Positions 8,332 to 15,775 of a stretch of 64,000 nucleotides of DNA are shown here, in pieces. This DNA is from Saccharibacillus soli (GTDB lineage: Bacteria > Bacillota > Bacilli > Paenibacillales > Paenibacillaceae): contig NIOB01000003.1 in NCBI GenBank assembly GCA_002189105.1, forward strand, positions 434,001-498,000, read 5' to 3'. The notes under the pieces were generated by a model that had not been told where the DNA came from, made no database searches, and saw only the letters and a list, made by a program, of their open reading frames with translations. Every line of letters starts with the position of its first letter. Within the stretch, counting starts at the first letter, position 1. The position numbers were made by a program, and so were the translations under genes.

Positions 8332-9067
8332 GAAGTTACTAGATAGGTTGAGGCAACGAGAGGAGGGACAGATCATCGAAACGCTGGTGCAGTGCACAAA
8401 TGTCGTCAAACGTTATGGATCAAAATTGGCACTCGATCATTTGAATTTGGAGGTTTGCCCGGGTCAAATCGTAGGCCTGCTCGGACCGAATGGTGCAGGC
8501 AAGACCACTTTGATGAAATTGATCGTATCGCTGCTCCGCGATCATCGCGGTGATATTCGTATCCTGGGGCTGAAGCCTGGAGTCGAAACGAAGAAACGAG
8601 TCGCTTATCTGCCAGACCGGGAATTTTTATATCCTTGGCTAAAGGTCAAAGAAGCTTGTCATTTTTTCGCTCATGCTTTCGAGGATTTCGATTCATCCAA
8701 AGCAGAGCGATTTATTGCAGACCTCGGACTAAATCCCAACGATAAAATACGCGCCTTATCCAAGGGGATGCAGGAACGTTTGGGCGTCGCGCTCACTTTT
8801 TCAAGGAAAGCCAGCCTGTATGTCTTGGATGAACCGCTAGCGGCAGTTGACCCTTCGACGCGAGACAAGATCATGCACATGATTCTTGAAAATTTCGACC
8901 CGAACAGTGCCATCTTGATTAGCACGCATCTCATCAACGAAGTGGAATCGTTATTTACTCACGTAGCGGTCATCAATGATGGAAAAGTTCTGCTTCACGG
9001 AGATGTGAAGTCTTTGAAAGAGGATAACCAGAAATCAATCGAAGACCTTTTCAAAGCCATCGTATAA
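8330..9067 (+). CDS. ABC transporter ATP-binding protein of the peptide locus
   Basis: An ATPase of about 235-245 residues that would power the two membrane proteins encoded at 10632 and 11475. It has Walker A GPNGAGKTT, a signature LSKGMQERL (variant of LSGGQ), Walker B LYVLDEPLAAVDP and the switch His in STHL. Homology starts near LVQCTNVVKRYG. The start is unclear: ATG at 8330 overlaps the likely -10 box and lacks a ribosome site, while an excellent GAGGAGG sits five bases before ATC at 8372 and eight before ATC at 8375. A rare ATC start giving MIETLVQ is plausible. Likely exports the modified peptide, gives immunity, or both. Confidence 0.88.
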   Translation: MKLLDRLRQREEGQIIETLVQCTNVVKRYGSKLALDHLNLEVCPGQIVGLLGPNGAGKTTLMKLIVSLLRDHRGDIRILGLKPGVETKKRVAYLPDREFLYPWLKVKEACHFFAHAFEDFDSSKAERFIADLGLNPNDKIRALSKGMQERLGVALTFSRKASLYVLDEPLAAVDPSTRDKIMHMILENFDPNSAILISTHLINEVESLFTHVAVINDGKVLLHGDVKSLKEDNQKSIEDLFKAIV

Positions 9068-9108
9068 GGGAATGGCAGGCTTGTAAGTCTATGTGAAGGA
9101 GCGAAACT

Positions 9109-10428
9109 GTGCATACGTCCCGATATAATCGTTATCTTGAATGTAACACTTCTGAGGGTACGACTTATTTGATCTATAACTCGATTTCTAATGGGCTTGG
9201 AACAGTAAATCAACCTCTATACAACGCTCTTCAGCAAAACGATAAGGAGTACCTAAGAAATTGCGTCGAGTTTGAATCACTGAAAATGGGTGGATTTGTG
9301 TACGAAACACAACCCGATGAGCTTGGAAAACTTGAATATACCTTTGAATCTTTAAGAAGGCAGAAATCCGTTTTGAACCTTACTATCCTGCCTACCTTCA
9401 ATTGTAATTTCCGCTGTTCCTATTGTTTCGAGGATATGACTGCCAAACATGGCAACCTGGAACTGAGCGAGACGACCAGAGAACAAATTCTTGATTTCAT
9501 CCAAAAGTCGGCAACACAACCCGGATTGCAAAAAATCATCATCAATTGGACGGGCGGTGAGCCTCTTCTAGCCTACAAAAAGATCCTTTCCATGATGGAA
9601 ACGTCTAATGCAATCGCAGCAGCGCAAAATTTGCAAATCGAGCACTACATGGTCAGCAACGGCTATTTGCTCACCGCAAATCGAGCAAAGCAGCTGAGTG
9701 ATCGGGGAATGAAGAGAATCCAAATCACGATTGACGGCGATCGAACGACTCACAATCAGAGAAGAGTGCTGGAAGGACAACGCGGGACTTTTGATAAAAT
9801 AATGAAAAATATCAAGTCTTCAAGTGAATATATTCACATCACCATACGTACTAATGTGGATCGCCATAATGTAAACTCATTAACCTCGTACTTAGACGAA
9901 CTCAGTCAATTTGCCTATAAAGATCGATTTTCCGTCTATTTTTCCGCTACTACCTCTTATACAGCAGGGGGATGCCAGAGCAACGGAAGCTGCTTCGTCA
10001 ATGAAGAATTCGCAGACGTTTTGCTTGATCTTTATGCTTTAGCCATTCAAAAAGGTCTACACATCTCTTACTACCCGATGTATACACCAGTAGCTTGTGC
10101 AGCCATTTCAGAAAACTCACTTGTCATCCAACCTGATGGTGGACTGCAAAAGTGTTGGAATACTGTAGGAAATCCTCGTTACTTGGTAGGCCATATCGGC
10201 AATAAGGAAACAGAGAGTATGCAGGCTGATCCGTGGCTCTCTTATTCTCCTTACAAGATTGAGAAGTGCCGCTCTTGTGATGTCCTTCCATTGTGCGGCG
10301 GTGGATGCGCCCAACAGTCCTTTGAAAATAGCGAGCGAGAGCCGGTATGTCGAGAATTCAAATATAACTTTGAGGAGATGCTTAGGTTCAATTACGAGCT
10401 TCAGCTCCAAACCAATCATCAAGTCTAG
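9109..10428 (+). CDS. Radical SAM/SPASM peptide maturase
   Basis: A 439-residue enzyme. The radical SAM iron-sulfur motif C99-x3-C103-x2-C106 lies in PTFNCNFRCSYCFED, followed by WTGGEPLL (SAM binding). The C-terminal SPASM domain carries the auxiliary-cluster cysteines: CAAISENS, GLQKCWN, then CRSCDVLPLCGGGC and a last EPVCREF. The first 90 residues (YNRYLE, YLIYNSISNGL, GGFVYE) resemble the N-terminal domain of other peptide-modifying members. GTG start with GAAGGAG seven bases upstream. The likely substrate is the 31-residue peptide encoded 29 bases downstream. The chemistry (thioether, cyclophane, ether or epimer) cannot be read from sequence. Confidence 0.92.
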   Translation: MHTSRYNRYLECNTSEGTTYLIYNSISNGLGTVNQPLYNALQQNDKEYLRNCVEFESLKMGGFVYETQPDELGKLEYTFESLRRQKSVLNLTILPTFNCNFRCSYCFEDMTAKHGNLELSETTREQILDFIQKSATQPGLQKIIINWTGGEPLLAYKKILSMMETSNAIAAAQNLQIEHYMVSNGYLLTANRAKQLSDRGMKRIQITIDGDRTTHNQRRVLEGQRGTFDKIMKNIKSSSEYIHITIRTNVDRHNVNSLTSYLDELSQFAYKDRFSVYFSATTSYTAGGCQSNGSCFVNEEFADVLLDLYALAIQKGLHISYYPMYTPVACAAISENSLVIQPDGGLQKCWNTVGNPRYLVGHIGNKETESMQADPWLSYSPYKIEKCRSCDVLPLCGGGCAQQSFENSEREPVCREFKYNFEEMLRFNYELQLQTNHQV

Positions 10429-10457
10429 AGGCATTTTCATGAAAGGAGGTGAATCAT

Positions 10458-10553
10458 ATGGCATGGGTTGTAAAACCTCAGAACGTACATAATGCGGCAG
10501 CTCCCACATTCTGTTTAGTCGATAATGCACATTCCTGCGTGATGTACTGGTAA
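10458..10553 (+). CDS. Candidate RiPP precursor peptide, 31 residues, two cysteines and aromatic C-terminus
   Basis: A small gene with an ideal ribosome site (AAAGGAGGTG, seven bases before ATG) directly after the radical SAM gene. The product starts MAWVVKPQNV, has HNAAAPT in the middle and ends FCLVDNAHSCVMYW. It contains Cys19 and Cys27, Phe18, Tyr30, and Trp at positions 3 and 31. There is no double-glycine leader, no typical sactipeptide Cys cluster and no YydF or subtilosin similarity that I can see. A terminator-like hairpin follows nine bases after the stop, as expected for a peptide made in excess over the downstream proteins. I do not recognise the family; precursor status is inferred from context. 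Confidence 0.72.
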   Translation: MAWVVKPQNVHNAAAPTFCLVDNAHSCVMYW

Positions 10554-10561
10554 GTCAAACG

Positions 10562-10594
10562 TCCGCCTGTTCCCACTACAGGCGGATCTTATTT
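10562..10594 (+). terminator. Hairpin after the precursor gene: attenuator or partial terminator
   Basis: TCCGCCTGT and ACAGGCGGA form a perfect 9-bp stem with a 7-base loop, followed by TCTTATTTTTAT. It separates the precursor from the ABC membrane genes, so partial read-through would set peptide to transporter ratio. Confidence 0.7.
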
Positions 10595-10631
10595 TTATAA
10601 GAGTTTCTATACAAGGAGAGTGGATGTCTTT

Positions 10632-11402
10632 ATGTTTACTAACCAGATCCGAATGGAGTCGAGACGACACCTGCCCTTTTTTTTAACACTGGCCGTGATT
10701 CAGCTTGCTTGCGGTCTCTTCTTTTCTCTCAACGGTAACTCCGATTTAGCTTTCGCTTCCCTATTGATTAATATGGTAATCGGCATTTTGGTGCCCATCT
10801 ACATTTTCATGGATTGTTACAAGGAATTCTATGTAGGCAGTACCGTTCTAAACCATATGGTGCCTATGAGCACGTTTAGTTTATTTGTATGCAAGTCTGT
10901 CGTTTTTCTAATCGGCTGCTTGATGGTATGGGCCGCCGGACTGCTCGATGTGCTCGTCAACCCGACTGGTTTCTATTCGCTGCGGATGCAAGCCTCGGAT
11001 AGCATAGAAGCAGGACTTTTCTATTTGTTCGCCTCCAAGTTTGCCGGAGTATTATGTGGGCTGTCTATAATCGGATTGTCGCTTTCAGCAAGCAAGCAAT
11101 TCCATCGTCGTGTTCCTTCCATGTTTACGATGACAGTTGTTGTACTTGTGGTTATCGGAGCTTTGGCTGTGCCGATCGCCAGTCAGACCGAACATTGGAG
11201 CTTGGGGACTTCTTCCCTTCAAGCCTTTAAGCAGTATGCAGGTTTCTTATCGATCACGAATGTCTATGAAGGAACGGTTGCGAATGTCAATGATACGATT
11301 CAATGGAGCAGCGTTTTCTCCAATCTGATCGCCATGATTTTTTCGATGTTAGGATGCTTGCTGCTTTTCGGTTCCAGAAGATATGAAATTTATGGGAAAT
11401 AA
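10632..11402 (+). CDS. ABC-2-like membrane subunit 1 of the peptide locus
   Basis: About 256 residues with six predicted membrane helices (near residues 17-35, 40-62, 92-112, 134-156, 168-188 and 232-250). A loop before the last helix contains QYAGFLSITN and NDTIQWSSV, which recur in the next gene. The two are therefore paralogous halves of one transporter used with the ATPase at 8330. ATG at 10632 was chosen; GTG at 10620 lies too close to the AAGGAG site and the spacing to 10632 is a little long, so the start is uncertain. Substrate is presumably the modified peptide. Confidence 0.82.
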   Translation: MFTNQIRMESRRHLPFFLTLAVIQLACGLFFSLNGNSDLAFASLLINMVIGILVPIYIFMDCYKEFYVGSTVLNHMVPMSTFSLFVCKSVVFLIGCLMVWAAGLLDVLVNPTGFYSLRMQASDSIEAGLFYLFASKFAGVLCGLSIIGLSLSASKQFHRRVPSMFTMTVVVLVVIGALAVPIASQTEHWSLGTSSLQAFKQYAGFLSITNVYEGTVANVNDTIQWSSVFSNLIAMIFSMLGCLLLFGSRRYEIYGK

Positions 11403-11474
11403 ACGAGAAGAAGAACCTCCTCTCTTTTCATGTGGTAAAATAAAAATCATCTTCTCAAAATCGGAGACTCAAGC

Positions 11475-12269
11475 ATGATATTCCAATTATTTAAAATTGA
11501 ATTCAAACGGCACTTCTATGCGCTGGCCGGACCCTTTTTCTTCAGTGCTGCTTTTGGATTATTATTCTCGTTTCGGGGCAGTGACGAGATTTATTCCGTA
11601 ATCAATTTGCTCATTCGCATCGCAATTGGAATCTATTTCCCTATTTATGTCTATCGTGATCTGATGAAGCGACTTTTCTATCGGACAGATCTGCTGCCTC
11701 AACTTCCCGCCCTGCGTGCCTCTTCTTTATTATTCATTCAGTTTGCTGCATTGGGATGCTGGGCGTTATTGCTGTGGAATACTACAATGATTGAAGCCGT
11801 ATTGAATCCAGTTGGTCTCTACACAGCTAGAATTCAACTCTCTTCCTCACCTCTTCTTGGAGTCTTTTATTTAATATTGAGCAAGTCGGTATCTATTGGA
11901 TGCCAGCTTGCCCTGATCGCTTTAGGCATTTCACTGAGCTTGATTGTCGCTTCGCGTCCTCGAGCTTCTTTCTTGGTTAGAGCAGCAGTTCCTTTGTTGC
12001 TATGTTTCTTTTTATTTTTCGGCATGCAATTTTATGTTCCTGGATTTTCAAATTGGATGATTGGTTCAAATTCTACAGCGGCCCTCCCTCAGTATGCGGG
12101 GTTCCTTGCGGTTACTTTTGAAAATTTTGGTGCAGCACCCGATATTTCCGATACCATTCAGTGGACTTCTGTTGGGATCAACTTTGGCGTGACTTTGGTC
12201 GCCTTGATGGTTGTGGTGTTCATTATCGGTTCTCCTACGCTGGAATCGAGGGGAGAGCAGCATGCGTAA
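11475..12269 (+). CDS. ABC-2-like membrane subunit 2 of the peptide locus
   Basis: 264 residues and about six membrane helices. It begins MIFQLFKIEFKRHFYAL, an amphipathic start typical of ABC-2 permeases. It shares with the previous gene the loop motifs QYAGFLAVTF and SDTIQWTSV, and LNPVGLYTARIQ matches VNPTGFYSLRMQ there. This points to a tandem duplication. GGAG lies nine bases before the ATG. The 3' end overlaps the histidine kinase start by 8 bp, so the two are translationally coupled, linking transport to sensing. It could serve as immunity pump, exporter or sensor partner. Confidence 0.82.
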   Translation: MIFQLFKIEFKRHFYALAGPFFFSAAFGLLFSFRGSDEIYSVINLLIRIAIGIYFPIYVYRDLMKRLFYRTDLLPQLPALRASSLLFIQFAALGCWALLLWNTTMIEAVLNPVGLYTARIQLSSSPLLGVFYLILSKSVSIGCQLALIALGISLSLIVASRPRASFLVRAAVPLLLCFFLFFGMQFYVPGFSNWMIGSNSTAALPQYAGFLAVTFENFGAAPDISDTIQWTSVGINFGVTLVALMVVVFIIGSPTLESRGEQHA

Positions 12270-13566
12270 AGTTGTCATTCCGGCTTTGATCTTCAGCTTT
12301 TTTGCGACGCTGTTGGATGCACTCGTATTTGGGGAAAAGCTAGCCATCATTACCTATATCGTAATATGGGGTCTACTCTTTCCGATTTCCTGCATGTTCG
12401 CCATTTATGTATCCCAGCGACAACATCAATTGGAGAACGAGACCTTGACCGTCTTGAGCACGACTCTATCAGCGGCAGCTACAACGCAGGAAATCGATTC
12501 AATCCTCCTTGCGGAGGTCAATCATTTAATTCCGGCTTCTTCAGAAGTCGGAATCTTGGAATTAAAGCCCTTTTCTGACGAAATAGCATTAAGGAATGGC
12601 GTGTGCAGCGAACCACAATCCATGACTTGGTTAATTTTCGAAAAAGAGACGGATGTCTTGATTGAGCTGCGCGACTCTTTATTTATCCGGCTATGCAGTC
12701 GGGGCGGAAGAACCCTTTTCCTTGTGGTGAAAAAAAAGGCACACTTCTCGTTTCGATTCCAACTCAAGCATCAGAGGATTCTTGCTCTCCGTGCAGTTGC
12801 AAGAACCGCCTATGAAAAACAATTTCTGGTGGAAGGATTGTCTGGGGAATTGGAAGATTTGTTATCCCAATCTCCACATGCTTCATCCAAGATCTCCCGA
12901 CTGGCTTTTGAACTGGGAGAACGAGAACGCAGCCGCCTCGCACTGGATTTGCACGACACCGCGCTTCAGGACCAACTATTCTGGCATCGTTATATCCTTG
13001 AACTGCTTGAAAACGATCAGTTATCCGCCTACACCAAGTCGGAATTGCGTCTGGTCTCGGAAGGCATGTTGGATGTCGTGTTTCGACTCCGTGAGATATG
13101 CACAGAATTAAAGCCCCGTATCGAGAGTACGAATGTCTTACATAACCAAGCAGAAGCGGTGGCTTCGGCTTTTGACGAACTCATCCAAAAAGCGAGGCTT
13201 CGCTCCGATTTTGAAGTCACGTTCGATGTTACCGGCTTCCATACCGATTTGATGCGTGGAGAACTGTTGATTCTCTACCGCATCGTTCAAGAGCTGCTGA
13301 ATAATGCGACCAAACATTCAAAAGCCACATACGTTCACTTTACCCTTGAGAGTAATAACGGCTTGGTTTTCCTTCGTTACTGTGATGACGGGATTGGGGT
13401 CGAACTTCAAGATTCTCGAAAATCCTACTCAGGCATGGGGCTATCCGGGATTCAGGAACGATCCAACAGCTTGGCGGGAACCAGCAGCTTTGAATCTTCT
13501 CCTGGTCAGGGATTTCGATTTGAACTCCATTTCCGACCGTCCAAATCGATTTCATCCTCCACCTGA
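12262..13566 (+). CDS. Sensor histidine kinase, HisKA_3 (ComP/NarX-like) type
   Basis: 434 residues. Two membrane helices lie within residues 5-50 with almost no extracellular loop, so a ligand would be sensed in the membrane or through the partner ABC proteins. A GAF-like or linker region follows. The phospho-accepting His231 is in ERERSRLALDLHDTALQDQ, and the ATPase domain has ELLNNATKHSK (N box), DDGIGV (G1) and GMGLSGIQER (G2). The start is the ATG at 12262 with GAGGGGAG upstream, overlapping the preceding gene. It should phosphorylate the regulator encoded next. The dimerisation sequence is close to that of ComP, the Bacillus quorum sensor. Confidence 0.9.
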   Translation: MRKVVIPALIFSFFATLLDALVFGEKLAIITYIVIWGLLFPISCMFAIYVSQRQHQLENETLTVLSTTLSAAATTQEIDSILLAEVNHLIPASSEVGILELKPFSDEIALRNGVCSEPQSMTWLIFEKETDVLIELRDSLFIRLCSRGGRTLFLVVKKKAHFSFRFQLKHQRILALRAVARTAYEKQFLVEGLSGELEDLLSQSPHASSKISRLAFELGERERSRLALDLHDTALQDQLFWHRYILELLENDQLSAYTKSELRLVSEGMLDVVFRLREICTELKPRIESTNVLHNQAEAVASAFDELIQKARLRSDFEVTFDVTGFHTDLMRGELLILYRIVQELLNNATKHSKATYVHFTLESNNGLVFLRYCDDGIGVELQDSRKSYSGMGLSGIQERSNSLAGTSSFESSPGQGFRFELHFRPSKSISSST

Positions 13567-13619
13567 TACGCGCTGCGCCCTAAGTGAACGATCTATCTTC
13601 TGGAAAAGGAGTTCTGACC

Positions 13620-14252
13620 GTGATAAACGTCTTGATCGTCGATGACCATCCCCTTCTCGGAGAAGGGACCAAGAGACTGATTGACAGTGAGCCTGATATG
13701 CAAGCCCACTTTGCCTTATCCGGCGAGGAAGCTTTGCTCATCATGCAGGAGCGTTTATTTGACTTGTATGTGTACGACATGCACCTTCCGGGCATAAATG
13801 GATTGGAATTGGCTATGCAAACGGCTGTCGAAAAACCCATCTTAATCTATAGCGGCTTTGACATTACCTCTGATCTGAAGAATCTGCTGCAAGCCGGTAT
13901 CGTGGGAGTTATTGAGAAAACGGCCTCTCCCCGCCAATTAATTCGGTGTCTTCGCAGCGCATTAGAAGGCTGCTCCGTTTTCCCCACTTCGCTGCTTCAC
14001 CAACTTGTTTCCAGTCAGTTTGAAGTCGAAAAGTTGTCTGAGGTATCGCAGAAAGTCATGCTGACAGACAAGGAATGTCTGATCCTCGAAGGGGTAATGG
14101 CTGGTCGCAGCAATAAAGAATTGGCGGAAGCGCTATTTATTAGCCAGCGAACCGTTGAGTATAACCTGACTGGGATATTTACGAAATTGGGTGTTCATTC
14201 TCGCGCAGAAGCCGCACTTGCCGCTAAAAAACTTGGCTTAATCACACATTAG
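13620..14252 (+). CDS. LuxR-type response regulator, ComA-like
   Basis: 210 residues. The receiver domain has the acidic pair in VDDHP and the phosphoacceptor Asp53 in YDMHLPGINGLE. The LuxR-type HTH at the C-terminus (LTDKECLILEGVMAGRSNKE, then RTVEYNLTGIFTKLGV and SRAEAALAAKK) closely resembles the ComA effector domain. GTG at 13620 is preferred because AAAAGGAG lies nine bases upstream; the GTG at 13584 has no such site. Partner of the upstream kinase. It probably acts on the TTGCGG repeats ahead of the ABC ATPase, closing a feedback loop. That target is inferred. Confidence 0.9.
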   Translation: MINVLIVDDHPLLGEGTKRLIDSEPDMQAHFALSGEEALLIMQERLFDLYVYDMHLPGINGLELAMQTAVEKPILIYSGFDITSDLKNLLQAGIVGVIEKTASPRQLIRCLRSALEGCSVFPTSLLHQLVSSQFEVEKLSEVSQKVMLTDKECLILEGVMAGRSNKELAEALFISQRTVEYNLTGIFTKLGVHSRAEAALAAKKLGLITH

Positions 14253-14286
14253 AAGCTTGTTAAATGGACTGATCCATTTACTTTCC

Positions 14287-15459
14287 TCAATCTCCTCCAC
14301 TTTCCAATATCCTCTGATTTGCACGGCGTGTCGTTATCTTCCACTGCAACCCAATCATCGCCACAATCCCCACAAGCATCATACTCAACGCCCCGTTGAA
14401 ATCACCCGAGAAATCATGCAGCGTGCCGACCATCAACGGCCCCAGGGCGCCGATCAGGTAGCCTCCACCCTGGGTCATGGCCGACCAGCCGCTGGCTTCC
14501 TCGGGCGTACGCGTTTCTGCGACCGGCAGCATAAGCGCCAGGGGGAACAGACCGCCGGCTCCGAGTCCAAGTGCCACAACCGCCGGAAGCATGGGCAGCC
14601 CCATGAGCAGCATACTGACTCCCGCCAGTTCCAGCAGCCCGCAGGCGATTAATACAGGTCTCGCTGTTCCCCAGCGGGATACCAGACTCGGCGCAGTCAG
14701 GGATACCGGAATCTGAATCAACGTAAACAGCGTCAGGAAGAACGCAGCCTGATCCGATCGATAACCGAAATGGATCGCCATCGGCGCGATCCATGCGGTC
14801 AGCGAATAGAACATGCTGGACATCAAGCCGAAGAATAAGGTGAGCTGAACCGCCTTGGAATTGCGAAGAGGCAGTATAGAACGCGCTCGCTGCCCTGCTG
14901 CTGCTCCGCGCTGAATAAAGCCCAACCAGAACAGCGCTCCTGCCAAGCCAAGCAGCGCCCAGATCGCCAGTGCCTGATTCAGATGACCGCCGCTGCGCTC
15001 ATACACCGGAACGGACAGGGAAGAAGCCAACGCTGCCCCAACGGTCATGGAAGCGGAATAGATACTGATGACCGCAGGCCTCTGCGGGAATCGCTTCTTG
15101 ATAAAGGCAGATAACAGCGGTCCTGCCAAGCTGATACCGATTCCGCCCAGAATGGCCGTGAGGATCAGCAGTCCTGCCGAACTGCCCATACCGCGAAGCG
15201 CGGTCATGGCGGCAATCAGCAGCAGGGACCCCCAGATCGTTCGCTCCATTCCCAATCGATCTCCAATCTTCGCCGCCAGCGGCGCAAATAACCCCATGCA
15301 CCACACCGGAAGCGTAGTCAATAGACTGGACGCCGCCCCACTCATGCCCAGTTCATCCTGAATCGCTCCCAGCAGAGGAGCCACCGACGTCATCAGCGGT
15401 CTAAGGTTCAATGCCGCCAGCGCAATAGCAAGCAGCGCATAAATATCTTTGAATTTCAT
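14287..15459 (-). CDS. MFS transporter, CynX/NimT family
   Basis: A 390-residue, twelve-helix major facilitator protein. The N-terminus (ALAALNLRPLMTSVAPLL), GDRLGMERTIWG in the loop between helices 2 and 3, and the overall length fit the cyanate or 2-nitroimidazole transporter family. Its substrate is uncertain; members export drugs or small anions. GGAGATGAG precedes the ATG. The gene is divergent from a LysR regulator, the typical cynR-cynX-like arrangement, and converges with the peptide locus, 34 bp from its last gene. Confidence 0.88.
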   Translation of the reverse strand: MKFKDIYALLAIALAALNLRPLMTSVAPLLGAIQDELGMSGAASSLLTTLPVWCMGLFAPLAAKIGDRLGMERTIWGSLLLIAAMTALRGMGSSAGLLILTAILGGIGISLAGPLLSAFIKKRFPQRPAVISIYSASMTVGAALASSLSVPVYERSGGHLNQALAIWALLGLAGALFWLGFIQRGAAAGQRARSILPLRNSKAVQLTLFFGLMSSMFYSLTAWIAPMAIHFGYRSDQAAFFLTLFTLIQIPVSLTAPSLVSRWGTARPVLIACGLLELAGVSMLLMGLPMLPAVVALGLGAGGLFPLALMLPVAETRTPEEASGWSAMTQGGGYLIGALGPLMVGTLHDFSGDFNGALSMMLVGIVAMIGLQWKITTRRANQRILESGGD

Positions 15460-15486
15460 CTGCTCATCTCCATTCGGGATTAGGCC

Positions 15487-15638
15487 GTGTACGCGAACTT
15501 AACGATGTGCATCTTTAGTCGCCTTTTCGCCCTCCACGGCGTCAGCGCTCCTTGACGTGCCCCGGCACGCCTTCAGAACCCTTCCTTGTTGAGATCGAAA
15601 ATTCGCCTCAATCTGCTCCCCTCGAAGTTTGCGTACAC
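15487..15638. repeat. Repeat element with terminal inverted repeats, copy 2 (MITE-like)
   Basis: 152 bp with ends GTGTACGCGAACTT and the inverse of GTGTACGCAAACTT. It shares AACGATGTGCATCTTTA, CGCCTTTTCGCCCTC, a GTGCCCCGGCAC palindrome and AACCCTTCCTTGT with copy 1 at 5194-5372, in the same order and orientation. It is shorter because of gaps inside. It sits in the promoter region between the MFS and LysR genes. A 61-codon frame inside it looks spurious. Confidence 0.72.
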
Positions 15639-15775
15639 GCCCTGGGATGATTTTCAGTATAATTTTGTTATAATCATTGTTCAATCCTATAATTCTTATT
15701 ATTATGATAGTAAAAAACTATGATTAATCACCTCAATCTCTCTATCCTCTCAATTCGCAAAGGTGGACGTTACAC

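Noticed and set aside
10439-10492. 17-codon frame overlapping the ribosome site of the precursor peptide
   Set aside because: It starts before AAAGGAGGTG and is out of frame with the convincing 31-codon peptide; no ribosome site of its own.
14262-14281. Weak hairpin after the response regulator gene
   Set aside because: AAATGGA/TCCATTT is only 7 bp and AT-rich, with a poor T-tract; kept out of the terminator list.
15499-15684. 61-codon minus-strand frame inside repeat copy 2
   Set aside because: It lies almost wholly in the repeat element, has no ribosome site and is not open in copy 1.
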